A DNA stretch of 64,000 bases from Roseovarius sp. (GTDB lineage: Bacteria > Pseudomonadota > Alphaproteobacteria > Rhodobacterales > Rhodobacteraceae). The position numbers were made by a program, and so were the translations under genes. A model generated the notes under the pieces. It had not been told where the DNA came from, did not search any database, and was given only the letters and a program-made list of their open reading frames with translations. The stretch lies in the NCBI RefSeq assembly GCF_030373445.1, contig NZ_JAUCYU010000017.1, forward strand, positions 1-64,000. The letters run 5' to 3'. Position 1 is the stretch's first letter. Every line of letters begins with the position of its first letter. This document shows positions 54,815 through 63,894 of this stretch, in pieces.

Positions 54815-55870
54815 TCAGAAGCCCGATTTGATACGCTCGAATTCCTGGAGCATCTTTGCCTCGAGCTCGGGCTCCACCGCGTCGAAGAACAGGCTGTTGT
54901 CGAACAGCGCCTTCGGATCATCAAAGCCGTAGGTCTTGATCAGCTCCTGGTCCGAGATCTCGAAAGCTTCCGAGTTGGAGTGCGGATAGCCCCAGCTCTC
55001 GATGATGTACTTGCCGCTGTCCGGCTGGGTCAGCGCGTTGAGCATGTCATACACCTGCTCCTCCGGCGCGTCGGCATTCGACAGGTGCACGTATCCGCAG
55101 ACCCACGTGGCGATGCCCTTGCCTTCGCCGCGCATCATCTGGGCCGGCACCTCGTTCCAGATCAGGTTCAGCTCGGTCTGGTTCCACGCCCAGCCTGCCA
55201 GAACCTCGCCCGAAGCCAGCGCCTGGTCAAGCTGGCCGGCGTCGGACCAATAGAACCGCACGTTGGGATGCACGGCGCGAAGGTAATCCGAGGCCTTCTT
55301 GAACTCCTCGTCGCTCATGTTGGTGTAGTTGTCGGCCACTCCGGCGCCCAGCGCCGCCATCGCGTAGGCCGAGGAGGCCGCATCGGGGATCGCCACCTTG
55401 CCCTGGAACTCCGGCTTGGTCAGCGCCTGAAGCGAAATCTCGTCCTCCGACACCTCGTCGGTGCGGTAGATCAGGCCGGTATTGCCCCATTCGAACGGCA
55501 CCATCCATGTCTCACCGTCAAAGGTGATCCCGTCGACCTCCTTGATCGTCGGCAGCATCGCCTCCCAGTTGTCGAGCTTCGAGGTGTCGATCGGCTGGAT
55601 CAGGCCAGCCGCCGCCCATTTGCGCGTGGCGTCGGTGCAGGGGTGGGCGAGATCGGCCTCGAACCCCGATTGCAGCTTGGTGAACGCCTCTTCCTGGCTG
55701 CCGAAATAGGAATAGGTCGGCGCGCTGCCGTGCTTTTCGACATAGGCGCCGAAAAAGCCGGGGTCTTCGTAGCCCGACCAGTCGAATACCGTCAGGTCCG
55801 AGCCTTCGGCGTTGGCGATACCTGCCACAAGGCAGGCGGCGGCAGTTAGGGTAAGAGCCTTGTATGTCAT
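54815..55870 (-). CDS. ABC transporter substrate-binding protein, PotD-like
   Basis: 351-residue periplasmic protein. The ATG at 55870 has AGGGAGAATTTGAC upstream and begins a signal peptide (YKALTLTAAACLVAGIANAE). The mature protein has the PotD fold start LTVFDWSGYEDPGFFGAYVE, then FDGETWMVPFEWGNTGLIYR, GKVAIPDAASSAYAMAALGA and FYWSDAGQLDQALASGEVLA. PotD-type proteins bind polyamines, but many relatives in alphaproteobacteria bind betaines or other amines. Together with the N-dealkylating enzymes encoded downstream, an amine ligand is likely. Confidence 0.88.
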   Translation of the reverse strand: MTYKALTLTAAACLVAGIANAEGSDLTVFDWSGYEDPGFFGAYVEKHGSAPTYSYFGSQEEAFTKLQSGFEADLAHPCTDATRKWAAAGLIQPIDTSKLDNWEAMLPTIKEVDGITFDGETWMVPFEWGNTGLIYRTDEVSEDEISLQALTKPEFQGKVAIPDAASSAYAMAALGAGVADNYTNMSDEEFKKASDYLRAVHPNVRFYWSDAGQLDQALASGEVLAGWAWNQTELNLIWNEVPAQMMRGEGKGIATWVCGYVHLSNADAPEEQVYDMLNALTQPDSGKYIIESWGYPHSNSEAFEISDQELIKTYGFDDPKALFDNSLFFDAVEPELEAKMLQEFERIKSGF

Positions 55871-55887
55871 GTCAAATTCTCCCTGGA

Positions 55888-57000
55888 TCATTTTGCTTCT
55901 GGGTTGGTGTCGCTGCCAAGGTCGATGACCGAGGCATTTTGCACACCGATGAAAACCGCGTCGCCGCGGGCGAAATCGACGGTGTGGAAATGGTTGGGTA
56001 CGGCGACCGCGAGCGTGCGCTCCACGCCCGGCGCGCGAACGTGGTAATGAACGCTCTCGCCGTAGAAGGCGACATTCTCGACCTCTGCCTTGAGCGTGGC
56101 GTCATAACCCGCCGGCGTCTCACGCGCGATCTCGAGCTGCTCGGGCCGGATGCCCAGCATCAGGTCGCGCCCCCGGCCCGTGACGTTGGGGTTGCGCTGG
56201 ATGGTGAGGTTACCAAAGCCCGGCACATCGGCGCTGATCAATTCGCCGGATTGATCCGCACTCTTCGCCGGCAGGAAATTCATCCCCCCGATAAAGGCCG
56301 CAACCTCGCGATTGGCGGGCCTGGCATACAGCGTCGCGGGCGCATCCACCTGCTCCAGCCGGCCGTTGAACATCACCCCGATCCGGTCTGACATGGTCAT
56401 CGCCTCGTACTGGTCGTGCGTGACCATCACGAAGGTGATGCCGATGGATTGCTGCAGGCGCCGCAGCTCGAGCTGCATCGCCTCGCGCAGGTTCTTGTCG
56501 AGGGCCGACAGCGGCTCGTCCAGCAGCAGCACCTTCGGCCGCATCACCAGCGCCCGCGCCAGCGCCACCCGCTGCCGCTGTCCGCCCGACAGCTGGTCGG
56601 CCTTGCGGCCCTGCAGCCCGCCCAGCTCGACCATCTCCAGCGCATCGGCGATCCGTGCCTTGCGGTCGGCGCGTGACAGGCCCTGCTTGACCAGCCCGAA
56701 CCCCACGTTGTCGCCCACGTTGAGGTGCGGGAAGATGGCGTAGCTCTGGAACACCATGTTGGTCGGGCGCTTGTTGGCCGGGATATCCGCCATGTCCTGC
56801 CCGTCGATCCGCACGGTGCCCGCCGTCGGCTCCTGGAACCCCGCGATCATCCGCAAGGCGGTGGTCTTGCCGCAACCCGACGGCCCCAGCAGCGAAAAGA
56901 ACTCCCCCTGCTTCAGGCTGAGGTCGAGGTCGGTCACCGCCTTGAAGGTTCCGAAGGTCTTTTCGACGCCGGAAAGCTCGATGATCGGTTGGTCGGTCAT
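55888..57000 (-). CDS. ABC transporter ATP-binding protein, PotA-like
   Basis: 370-residue ATPase with Walker A LLGPSGCGKTTALRMIAGFQ, signature QLSGGQRQRVALARALVMRP, Walker B VLLLDEPLSALDKNLREAMQ and H-loop VMVTHDQYEAMTMSD. The TOBE domain at the C-terminus spans about residues 280-350 (LMLGIRPEQLEIARETP). It energises the permease pair encoded upstream. It lies 17 nt upstream of the binding protein and 13 nt downstream of the second permease. Confidence 0.93.
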   Translation of the reverse strand: MTDQPIIELSGVEKTFGTFKAVTDLDLSLKQGEFFSLLGPSGCGKTTALRMIAGFQEPTAGTVRIDGQDMADIPANKRPTNMVFQSYAIFPHLNVGDNVGFGLVKQGLSRADRKARIADALEMVELGGLQGRKADQLSGGQRQRVALARALVMRPKVLLLDEPLSALDKNLREAMQLELRRLQQSIGITFVMVTHDQYEAMTMSDRIGVMFNGRLEQVDAPATLYARPANREVAAFIGGMNFLPAKSADQSGELISADVPGFGNLTIQRNPNVTGRGRDLMLGIRPEQLEIARETPAGYDATLKAEVENVAFYGESVHYHVRAPGVERTLAVAVPNHFHTVDFARGDAVFIGVQNASVIDLGSDTNPEAK

Positions 57001-57013
57001 GTTTGATCTCCCC

Positions 57014-57808
57014 TCATGTCCGCTTGGCCGACCGGCGGCGGAAATATTCGGCGGTGATGAGCAGCAAGACGGAGAACGCCAGCAGGCACGACCCCAGGGC
57101 CAGCGTGTTGGGCAGCTTCGCCGGGAAGCGGATCTGGCTCCAGATGTAGACCGGCAGCGTGGGCTGATCCCCGGCCAGGAAGAAGGCGAGGATGAACTCG
57201 TCGAACGAGACCGTGAAGGTCACCAGCAGGCTCGACACGATCCCCGGTGCCACGATGGGCAGGGTCACCCGGCGGAAGGTGCCGATCACCGTCTCGCCCA
57301 GGTCATAGGCCGCCTCTTCCAGCGAGGGGTCGAACTCGTCGAAGGCCGACTTCATGATCGCCACGGCGAAGGGCACGGTCAGGAACGTATGCCCGAGGAT
57401 CACCGCGGTCAGCGACGGCTTCAGCCCCACGGACAGGAACAGCACGAGGAAGGAAGACGCCACGATGATGCCCGGCACCACCAGCGGCAACATCACCAGT
57501 GCCTCCGACATCTCGCGCCCGGTAAAGCGATACCGCACGTAAGCCCGCGCCGCGAAGAGGCCCAGCGAGGTGGCCAGCACCGCGCTCACCCCGCCCACGA
57601 TCACGCTGTTCAGCAGTGAGCGCAGAAGCGCCTCCTGCCCCGCCAGCTCGGCATACCACTTGAGCGTGAACCCCTTTATCGGAAAGGCGACGATCGTGCC
57701 CTCGTTGAACGAGAAGAGCGGCAGAAGCAGCACCGGCGTGTAGAGAAACACGAGGTAGAAAACCGCGTAGGCCGAAAGGCCGGGGAAGGATCGCAGAAGG
57801 CGGCTCAT
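57014..57808 (-). CDS. ABC transporter permease, PotC-like
   Basis: 264-residue permease with six predicted helices. It starts MSRLLRSFPGLSAYAVFYLV and has the coupling loop SLEEAAYDLGETVIGTFRRV. The sequence VYIWSQIRFPAKLPNTLALG is typical of PotC-type subunits. The ATG at 57808 overlaps the stop of the first permease gene by 4 nt. It forms the importer channel with it. Confidence 0.92.
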   Translation of the reverse strand: MSRLLRSFPGLSAYAVFYLVFLYTPVLLLPLFSFNEGTIVAFPIKGFTLKWYAELAGQEALLRSLLNSVIVGGVSAVLATSLGLFAARAYVRYRFTGREMSEALVMLPLVVPGIIVASSFLVLFLSVGLKPSLTAVILGHTFLTVPFAVAIMKSAFDEFDPSLEEAAYDLGETVIGTFRRVTLPIVAPGIVSSLLVTFTVSFDEFILAFFLAGDQPTLPVYIWSQIRFPAKLPNTLALGSCLLAFSVLLLITAEYFRRRSAKRT

Positions 57809-58665
57809 CTGATCCTCCGTGCCAAAAGGTTCGACAGCAGCACGAAGCAGCCCGCCACCAGCCCCACCGCCAGCATCGCCATCAGCGAGAGCGTCGCACC
57901 CAGCGGCCAGTTGTTGGCCGCTCCGAACTGCACCTGGATCAGGTTCGCGATCATCTTGCCATCCGACCCGCCGACCAGCGCGGGCGTCACGTAGTCGCCC
58001 ACCGTGGGGATGAAGATGATCAGGCAGGCGGCGATGATGCCGGGCACAGTCAGCGGAAGGGTCACGCGCACGAACCGCTCCAGCTTGGAACAACCCAGAT
58101 CGGTCGCCGCTTCCAGCAGGCTCCGGTCGATCTTCTGAAGCGAGACGTAGATCGGCATGATCGCAAACGGCGCCCACGCATGGGCCAGCGTCAGCACCAC
58201 GGCGACCTCGTTATACAGCAGGAAGGTCAGCGGCTCTTCGATCAGACCAACCGTCATCAACGCGCTGTTCAGCACGCCGTTGAAGCCGAGGATGAGTTTC
58301 CACGAGAAGACCCGCAGCAGGTAGCTTGTCCAGAACGGGATGGTGATCAGCAGCAGCCAGAGCGTCTTGTGCCGGGTGCGGAAGGCGATGAAATACGCAA
58401 TCGGATAGGCCAGCGCCACGGTCGCCGCCGTGACGAGCCCGGCGATCCAGACCGAGCGGATCAGCAGGTGCCGCACCAGCGGGTCTTCGACCGCGAGGCG
58501 ATAGTTCTCCCACGTGAAGGTGCGGTCGATGCTGACATAGGTCTGCGTCCAGAAGCTGTAGACGACGAGGATGCCCAGCGGCGCGGCCACCAGAAGTCCG
58601 ACATACAGCGTCGCCGGCGCGCTGAGCGCCATCCCCTGCGAAGCCTCCGACCTGAGCGTGATCAT
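57805..58665 (-). CDS. ABC transporter permease, PotB-like
   Basis: 286-residue permease. The ATG at 58665 has CGGGGAACC upstream, and the first helix follows a short polar leader. It contains PFWTSYLLRVFSWKLILGFN (a PotB hallmark) and the coupling loop KIDRSLLEAATDLGCSKLER. It is the first gene of the operon PotB-PotC-PotA-PotD-TMADH-like-Rieske and is divergent from the TetR gene across 145 nt that contain a large palindrome. Confidence 0.92.
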   Translation of the reverse strand: MITLRSEASQGMALSAPATLYVGLLVAAPLGILVVYSFWTQTYVSIDRTFTWENYRLAVEDPLVRHLLIRSVWIAGLVTAATVALAYPIAYFIAFRTRHKTLWLLLITIPFWTSYLLRVFSWKLILGFNGVLNSALMTVGLIEEPLTFLLYNEVAVVLTLAHAWAPFAIMPIYVSLQKIDRSLLEAATDLGCSKLERFVRVTLPLTVPGIIAACLIIFIPTVGDYVTPALVGGSDGKMIANLIQVQFGAANNWPLGATLSLMAMLAVGLVAGCFVLLSNLLARRIR

Positions 58666-58676
58666 GGTTCCCCGAC

Positions 58677-58722
58677 ATACCAGCTTGTAAAATGGACGAT
58701 CGTCCATTTAAATTGCTGGTAT
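58677..58722. promoter_or_regulatory. Nested palindromic operator between the amine operon and its TetR regulator
   Basis: The core AAATGGACGATCGTCCATTT (58690-58709) is a perfect 20-base palindrome. Outer arms ATACCAGC (58677-58684) and GCTGGTAT (58715-58722) are inverted around the same centre, so the whole 46 bp is symmetric, apart from 4 pairs between arms and core. It lies just upstream of PotB (12 nt before its start codon) and 89 nt before the TetR start, so a bound repressor would block the importer operon directly. Confidence 0.75.
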
Positions 58723-58810
58723 TATGTGATCCTGTCAATAGACTCGGTTAAAGCCGCTTGACCCGAGCGCGCGTAGACCGGAAAAATGTTAAGGGAAACG
58801 GGGGTTTGTT

Positions 58811-59494
58811 TTGCCCGACAGTTCGGACAGCAGCACGGACGACTCGACTGGCCGACGGGCACAGCTGCGCGAAAGGAATCGGCTTGCCTTGATCGAGGCG
58901 ACCCTGGATTGCGTGGCCGAGATCGGCTACGCGCGCACCTCGGTCAGCACGATCATCGACAAGGCCGGCCTGTCGCGCGGGATGATCCACCTGCATTTCA
59001 ACGGCAAGGACGGGCTGATGGACGCCGCCGTTCAGCATGCCAGCGACCTCTACTACCAGAACCTCTACAAGCTGCTCGACAAGGTCCGCCCGTCGGCCTG
59101 GCCACAGGAGCAGATCGAGGCGGTGATCCGCTCCGACCTGAGCGAGACGATCCTGAACCGGTATACCGTCCGTATCTGGTACGGCTTCCGCGGCGAGGCG
59201 CGCGAGCGCAAGTCGATCCGGACCTTCAGCGACACCCGCGACGTCCGCCTGCGCGGGCTGATGTTCGAGGCCTTCACGACAATTGCAGTGGCCTCCGGCG
59301 TGGATGACCCGGAACAGACGGCCCGCGATGCCACCCATGGCACGCTGGCCTTTCTCGAGGGAATGTGGGCCGACTACCTCATTCACCCGGATGCCTTCGA
59401 CCGGAGCGAGGCCTGCCGCATCATCTTCCGCTTCCTGTCGGCCCTCTTCCCCGACCATTTCGACCTTGCCGGCGCCAAGCCGGACGGGGCCTGA
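58811..59494 (+). CDS. TetR-family transcriptional regulator, BetI-like
   Basis: 227-residue regulator. Residues 15-75 hold the TetR HTH (LALIEATLDCVAEIGYARTS, then DKAGLSRGMIHLHFNGKDGL), and the C-terminal domain follows the BetI pattern (AVIRSDLSETILNRYTVRIW, YGFRGEARERKSIRTFSDTR and LAFLEGMWADYLIHPDAFDR). The start is a TTG at 58811 with a GGGGG tract upstream; no ATG is available before the HTH. BetI proteins sense choline-like amines, fitting the divergent importer and amine-oxidising enzymes. It converges with the aldehyde dehydrogenase gene (3 nt apart), so it may control both operons. Confidence 0.88.
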   Translation: MPDSSDSSTDDSTGRRAQLRERNRLALIEATLDCVAEIGYARTSVSTIIDKAGLSRGMIHLHFNGKDGLMDAAVQHASDLYYQNLYKLLDKVRPSAWPQEQIEAVIRSDLSETILNRYTVRIWYGFRGEARERKSIRTFSDTRDVRLRGLMFEAFTTIAVASGVDDPEQTARDATHGTLAFLEGMWADYLIHPDAFDRSEACRIIFRFLSALFPDHFDLAGAKPDGA

Positions 59495-59497
59495 GCG

Positions 59498-61009
59498 TCA
59501 GAAGCGCGAGCCTTCGGTGTTGCCGAACCATGCGTCGGGATAGGGATACCACCAGTCCTGGACCTTCGGCTTCCAGTCGATCACGCCCATCTTGCTTTGC
59601 CGGAAGGCATCGAGCCCAAGCCGCGACAGCTCGCGGCCCAGCCCGGAGTTCTTCCACCCGCCGAAGGGCAACGCATCGTTGTCGATGAGCGGATTGTTGA
59701 CCCAGACCATCCCGGCCTCGAGCCGCTCATAGGCCTCCATCGCCTCCTCGAGGCTGGTGGTGAAGAGGCTGGCGCCAAGGCCGAACTCGCTGTCATTGGC
59801 GCGTTCCAGCGCCTCTTCGAAGCTCTTCACCCGGCAGATGGCGGCCACCGGGCCGAACAGCTCTTCCCGCATGATATCCATATCCGGCGTGACGTTGGTC
59901 AGCACCGTGGGCTCGTAGAACCAGCCGGTATTGCGCCCCGGCGGCACCCGCCCTCCGCAGATCAGCGTCGCCCCGTCGGCCACTGCCCCGTCGACCAGCC
60001 GCACGACCTTGTCGCGCGCCGCCTCGGTCACCAGCGGGCCGACCTCAGACACCTCCATGCCGTTGCCGACACGCAGCTTGCGCGCCATGTCGGCCAGGCC
60101 CTCAACGAACTGGACATGTACCGCGTCATGCACGTAGAACCGCTCGGTCGAGGTGCAGATTTGCCCTGACAGGTGGAACGCCGCCGTGGTCGCCCCGGCC
60201 ACCGCCACGTCGAGCGGCGCATGGGACGAGACGATCATCGGGTCGCTCCCGCCCGCCTCGATGATGCAGGGCTTGAGCTGTTCGGCACAGGCCACGTTGA
60301 CCTTCTTCGCCGTCGCGACACTCCCTGTGAAGGCCACGACGTCGCTCTGCTTCGACCGGATCAGCGCCTGCGCCGTCTCGCCCCCGCCGGTGATGCAGGA
60401 CACGAGCCCGGCGGGCAGGTGGCGGAAATTCTCCATGAATTTCAGCGTGGAAAGCGATGTCAGCTCCGACGGCTTGACCACGCAGGCATTGCCCGAGGCG
60501 AGCGAGGCCGCCACCGTCCAGCACATCAGCAGGATGGGGAAGTTGTAGGGCACGATGTGGACGCTGACGCCATACGGGAAATACCGCGCGAACTGGAACG
60601 AGCCCGCCTGCGTGGTGCCAGGGAGCATGCCACCGGAATCCCGCGCCATCTCGGCGAAGTAGCGGAAGCAGCCGCCAACGTTCGCGATCTCGCCCGTGGC
60701 CTCGGGGTAGGGCTTGCCCTGCTCCAGCACCATCAGCCGCGCCGCCTCTTCATGGTTGGCCGCGATGCTGTCGGCGACCTTGTGCAGGTAGCCTGCACGG
60801 GTCAGCTCGTCCATCGCGCCCCATGCCTCCTGCGCCTCGCGGGCCCGGCGCAGGATATCCTCGGCTTCCTCCGGCGTGCCCATGGCAATGGCGCCTTCGC
60901 GGGCCAGCGTGGCGGGGTTGATCACGTCATGCATGCTGCCCCCCTGCCCGGCCGGGTGATAGTCGTTACCAAAGAAGAACTGGCGCCCAAACGGGTCGAA
61001 ATCGGTCAT
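59498..61009 (-). CDS. NAD(P)-dependent aldehyde dehydrogenase
   Basis: 503-residue ALDH-superfamily enzyme. The active-site residues are N156 (VPYNFP), E251 (IIEAGGSDP) and C285 (SGQICTSTERF), and the cofactor loop is GSVATAKKV. The second of two ATGs (61009) is chosen because AAAGGA lies 6-7 nt before it. It oxidises an aldehyde to the acid, which could be formaldehyde-free dealkylation product or an alkyl-side-chain aldehyde released by the amine enzymes nearby (inference). It is the last gene of the second operon, 23 nt after the cupin gene. The specificity cannot be predicted from the sequence. Confidence 0.9.
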   Translation of the reverse strand: MTDFDPFGRQFFFGNDYHPAGQGGSMHDVINPATLAREGAIAMGTPEEAEDILRRAREAQEAWGAMDELTRAGYLHKVADSIAANHEEAARLMVLEQGKPYPEATGEIANVGGCFRYFAEMARDSGGMLPGTTQAGSFQFARYFPYGVSVHIVPYNFPILLMCWTVAASLASGNACVVKPSELTSLSTLKFMENFRHLPAGLVSCITGGGETAQALIRSKQSDVVAFTGSVATAKKVNVACAEQLKPCIIEAGGSDPMIVSSHAPLDVAVAGATTAAFHLSGQICTSTERFYVHDAVHVQFVEGLADMARKLRVGNGMEVSEVGPLVTEAARDKVVRLVDGAVADGATLICGGRVPPGRNTGWFYEPTVLTNVTPDMDIMREELFGPVAAICRVKSFEEALERANDSEFGLGASLFTTSLEEAMEAYERLEAGMVWVNNPLIDNDALPFGGWKNSGLGRELSRLGLDAFRQSKMGVIDWKPKVQDWWYPYPDAWFGNTEGSRF

Positions 61010-61032
61010 CGTCATCCTTTCGGACTGTCGGG

Positions 61033-61377
61033 TCAGCGGATCATGTAGACCTTGCGCACGGTCTCGTGCACGCGGCAGGTGCCTTTCCAGTCCTGCTCGA
61101 AAAACGCCACGGTGCCGGGGGTGATCTCGATCACCTCGCCATCGTCGCGGGTATAGGTCGCGCGGCCCTGCAGGAAGTGGCAGAACTCGTCACGCGTGAC
61201 GTGACAGTCCCAGTAGCCTGGCGTGCAGATCCAGATGCCGCATTCGCTTTGCCCCTCGGGGCCCTTGTGCAACAGCACGCCCGAGGTGTGGGAATGCCCC
61301 TCGATCATCGTGGGGATCTCACCCCAGTCGACGGTATCGGTGATCTCTTCGGGGTTCTGTAGTTTCGGTGTGGTCAA
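61033..61377 (-). CDS. Cupin (DUF861/EutQ-like) protein
   Basis: 114-residue single-domain cupin. The core reads GIWICTPGYWDCHVTRDEFC, HFLQGRATYTRDDGEVIEIT and PGTVAFFEQDWKGTCRVHET, as in the Cupin_3 family, which includes ureidoglycine aminohydrolase and EutQ-like proteins. Only a few metal-type histidines are present (H in DCHVT and CHFLQG), so metal binding is uncertain. The start is a TTG at 61377 with AAGGAG 8 nt upstream. It lies between the glycosyltransferase and aldehyde dehydrogenase genes and may act on the same substrate. Confidence 0.8.
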   Translation of the reverse strand: MTTPKLQNPEEITDTVDWGEIPTMIEGHSHTSGVLLHKGPEGQSECGIWICTPGYWDCHVTRDEFCHFLQGRATYTRDDGEVIEITPGTVAFFEQDWKGTCRVHETVRKVYMIR

Positions 61378-61434
61378 ACTCGTCGCTCCTTGATGGGCGC
61401 CGGGCGCGACATGGTGCGCCCGGCCCGGCCCGTT

Positions 61435-62733
61435 TCAGCCGTAGGTTTTCTCAAGCAGATCGCCCAGGTACTTGGCGGCCACCTTCGGCCCGCCATTGCC
61501 CTGCATGTGCTTGCTGGTCGCCTCGCAACGCGCCTTCACCTCGGCATCGTTGAGGCACTTCTCGATATTCGCGGCGAACTCCTCGTCGGTCCAGTTCATC
61601 CGGTGCATCTTGAAGCCATGGCCGGTTTCCTGCACCCGCGTCGCATTGTCGTGCCCGTCCCAGACATAGGGCATGATGATCGCCGGCTTGCCGAAATAGA
61701 GGCACTCGGTGAAGCTGTTGTTGCCGCCGTGATGCACCACCGCATCGACCAGCGGGATGACCGAAGGCTGGGGATACCAGCTTGCGACATGCACGTTCTT
61801 GGGCATCGTAGCCTTGTCGTACTCGGCCTCGTACTCGCCCACGTTGACCAGCGCGCGATAGGGCTGCTTACCGAGGAAATCGATGATCTTCTTGATCTGG
61901 TCGGTATCCCCCGCGCCAAGGCTGCCGAACGAGACGTAGAGCAGCGGCTTGTCGTTGTATTCGCCGAAATCCGGCACGTCATAGGGTTTCTCGGTCCGCA
62001 CGCAGCCTTCGAGATACTTGAAGCGGTCCGGGTCGAGCGGCTTTTCACGGTCGAACTTCACCGGCGCGGGATAGAGCAGCAGGTTAAGGTAAGGGCTCTC
62101 CTCGAAGAACTCGCCGGTCGGGTACGGGTCTTCGCCGCAGGTCTTGAGGAATGCGTTGAAGTCGTCATGCACCGGCTTGATGACCTCGTTGAACTTCTTG
62201 TTGAACGCCTCGTGACAGGCGGTGTCGTTCTCGCCGCAGCCGGACAGGTGGGGCGGAATGGCCGGGTCCGGGATCTCGTTTTCCGAGCAGGAGATGATGC
62301 GCACCCACGGCACGCCATACTGCTTGGTGGCGGGGTAAAGCACCACGTTGTCGATGCAGATCAGGTCCGGCTTGATCTCCTTCAGGATGCCCGGAAGCTC
62401 CTTCTCGGCCCATTTCGAGGTATCGACGATCGCCTCCCAGCATTCCTTCACGTAGTTGTCGATCTGCTCATACGGCGTGAGGTTGAAGTTGGGGATGTGG
62501 CCGTTGATGAAATCCGACCAGTATTTCGCCATCTGCTCGGGCGGCATGGGCTCGGACATGTTCACGTGGTGCTCTTCGAAGCCATAGTCGGCAAAGACGC
62601 CGGTAAAGCCCGGGTCGGTGACGAACACACAGCGATGGCCCATGTCGCGGCAGGCCTGCGCAATGCCCACCGAGTTGAGCGCCGGGCCGAAGGCGGCCTC
62701 GGGGAAGAAGACGATGGTTTTCTGGTCTGTCAT
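61435..62733 (-). CDS. UDP-glycosyltransferase-like protein (GT1 / MGT family)
   Basis: 432-residue GT-B fold protein. The N-terminal acceptor domain starts TIVFFPEAAFGPALNSVGIA and contains RDMGHRCVFVTDPGFTGVFA. The C-terminal donor domain has LLYVSFGSLGAGDTDQIKKI, then VASWYPQPSVIPLVDAVVHH, GGNNSFTECLYFGKPAII and MPYVWDGHDNATRVQE, the nucleotide-sugar signature. No membrane segment or signal peptide is seen, so it acts in the cytoplasm on a small molecule. It resembles macrolide or plant-type UGTs, which are rare in catabolic operons. It sits between a PotA-like ATPase and a cupin, so its role here is unexplained. Confidence 0.85.
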   Translation of the reverse strand: MTDQKTIVFFPEAAFGPALNSVGIAQACRDMGHRCVFVTDPGFTGVFADYGFEEHHVNMSEPMPPEQMAKYWSDFINGHIPNFNLTPYEQIDNYVKECWEAIVDTSKWAEKELPGILKEIKPDLICIDNVVLYPATKQYGVPWVRIISCSENEIPDPAIPPHLSGCGENDTACHEAFNKKFNEVIKPVHDDFNAFLKTCGEDPYPTGEFFEESPYLNLLLYPAPVKFDREKPLDPDRFKYLEGCVRTEKPYDVPDFGEYNDKPLLYVSFGSLGAGDTDQIKKIIDFLGKQPYRALVNVGEYEAEYDKATMPKNVHVASWYPQPSVIPLVDAVVHHGGNNSFTECLYFGKPAIIMPYVWDGHDNATRVQETGHGFKMHRMNWTDEEFAANIEKCLNDAEVKARCEATSKHMQGNGGPKVAAKYLGDLLEKTYG

Positions 62734-62760
62734 GGAATGACCTCCTCTGTCGTGTTGGTT

Positions 62761-63894
62761 TTATGTCTTGCTGTCGTCGGGCAGGATCAGGGCGTTCTGC
62801 GTTTGCCAGCCGACCTGGACGGTGTCGCCCACCTTGAAATCCGCCGCGCCTTCGGCCGCGGCGGATAGGCGGGAAATCAGGACCTGACCGGCGTCGCCCA
62901 CGGCGATGTGCAGGCCGATATCCTGCCCGTGATAGGCGATGTCGGTCAGGGTGCCGTCGAGCACGTTGTCGTGGATCAGCCGTTCCGCCGAGGACGGTGC
63001 CACGGTCAGGCGCTCGGGGCGCACGGCCAGGCAGGCGCGGTCGCCCGTGCGGGTATCACCGTTCGAGCGGCCGGTGAGAACGCCAAGGCCCTGCACGACC
63101 ACGCCCTCGACGCTCACCTCGCCGTCGAGGAAGTTCATCACGCCGATGAAATCCGCCACGAAGCGGCTGTTGGGGTGCTCGTACAACTCGGCGGGGCTGG
63201 CGCATTGCTTCACCTCCCCGTCGCGCATCAGGGCGATGCGGTCGGCCATCACCAGCGCCTCTTCCTGGTCGTGGGTGACGACGACGAAGGTGATGCCCAC
63301 CTCGTGCTGAAGGCGCTTCAGCTCCAGCTGCATATGCTCGCGCAGCTTCTTGTCGAGCGCTGCCAGCGGTTCGTCGAGCAACAGGACGCGCGGCTCTTTC
63401 ACAAGCGCACGGGCCAGCGCGACGCGTTGTCTTTGCCCGCCCGACAGCTGGTCGGGCTTGCGGCTGGCATACTCGGTCAGTTGCGTCGTCTCGAGGATAC
63501 GGTCGACCCGCGATTTCAACTCGCTGCCGCGCACGCCTTCCATCTCCAGCCCGTAGGACACGTTCGCCCGCACGCTCATATGCGGGAAGAGCGCGAAGGA
63601 CTGGAACATCAGGTTGATCGGCCGCCGGTTGGGGCGCAGCGGGGCGATATCCTTGCCGTCGAGCAGGATACGCCCCTCGTTCAGCGACTCGAACCCGGCG
63701 ATCATCCGCAGAAGCGTGGTCTTGCCACAGCCCGACGGACCGAGCAGCGCGAAGAACTCGTTCTCCTTCAGGTTCAGCGAGATATCGTTCACGGCGGTGA
63801 TCGCGCCGAAACGCTTGGTGATGTTCTCCAGCCGGATCACCGTTGCGGCGTCTGCGCCGGTCTCGGTCAGCATGGTGGCGCCATCCGTGCTCAT
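62761..63894 (-). CDS. ABC transporter ATP-binding protein, PotA-like (second system)
   Basis: 377-residue ATPase with Walker A LLGPSGCGKTTLLRMIAGFE, signature QLSGGQRQRVALARALVKEP, Walker B VLLLDEPLAALDKKLREHMQ and H-loop VVVTHDQEEALVMADRIALM. The C-terminal TOBE domain contains CLAVRPERLTVAPSS. It is distinct from the first PotA-like protein in the window. Its ATG overlaps the stop of the upstream permease by 4 nt, and 27 nt separate it from the glycosyltransferase. It belongs to a second amine-type importer. Confidence 0.92.
   Translation of the reverse strand: MSTDGATMLTETGADAATVIRLENITKRFGAITAVNDISLNLKENEFFALLGPSGCGKTTLLRMIAGFESLNEGRILLDGKDIAPLRPNRRPINLMFQSFALFPHMSVRANVSYGLEMEGVRGSELKSRVDRILETTQLTEYASRKPDQLSGGQRQRVALARALVKEPRVLLLDEPLAALDKKLREHMQLELKRLQHEVGITFVVVTHDQEEALVMADRIALMRDGEVKQCASPAELYEHPNSRFVADFIGVMNFLDGEVSVEGVVVQGLGVLTGRSNGDTRTGDRACLAVRPERLTVAPSSAERLIHDNVLDGTLTDIAYHGQDIGLHIAVGDAGQVLISRLSAAAEGAADFKVGDTVQVGWQTQNALILPDDSKT

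Noticed and set aside
61435..62733. Macrolide-inactivating glycosyltransferase (resistance gene)
   Set aside because: It is of the same broad family, but it lies inside a transport/catabolic operon with no resistance context, so that function cannot be claimed.
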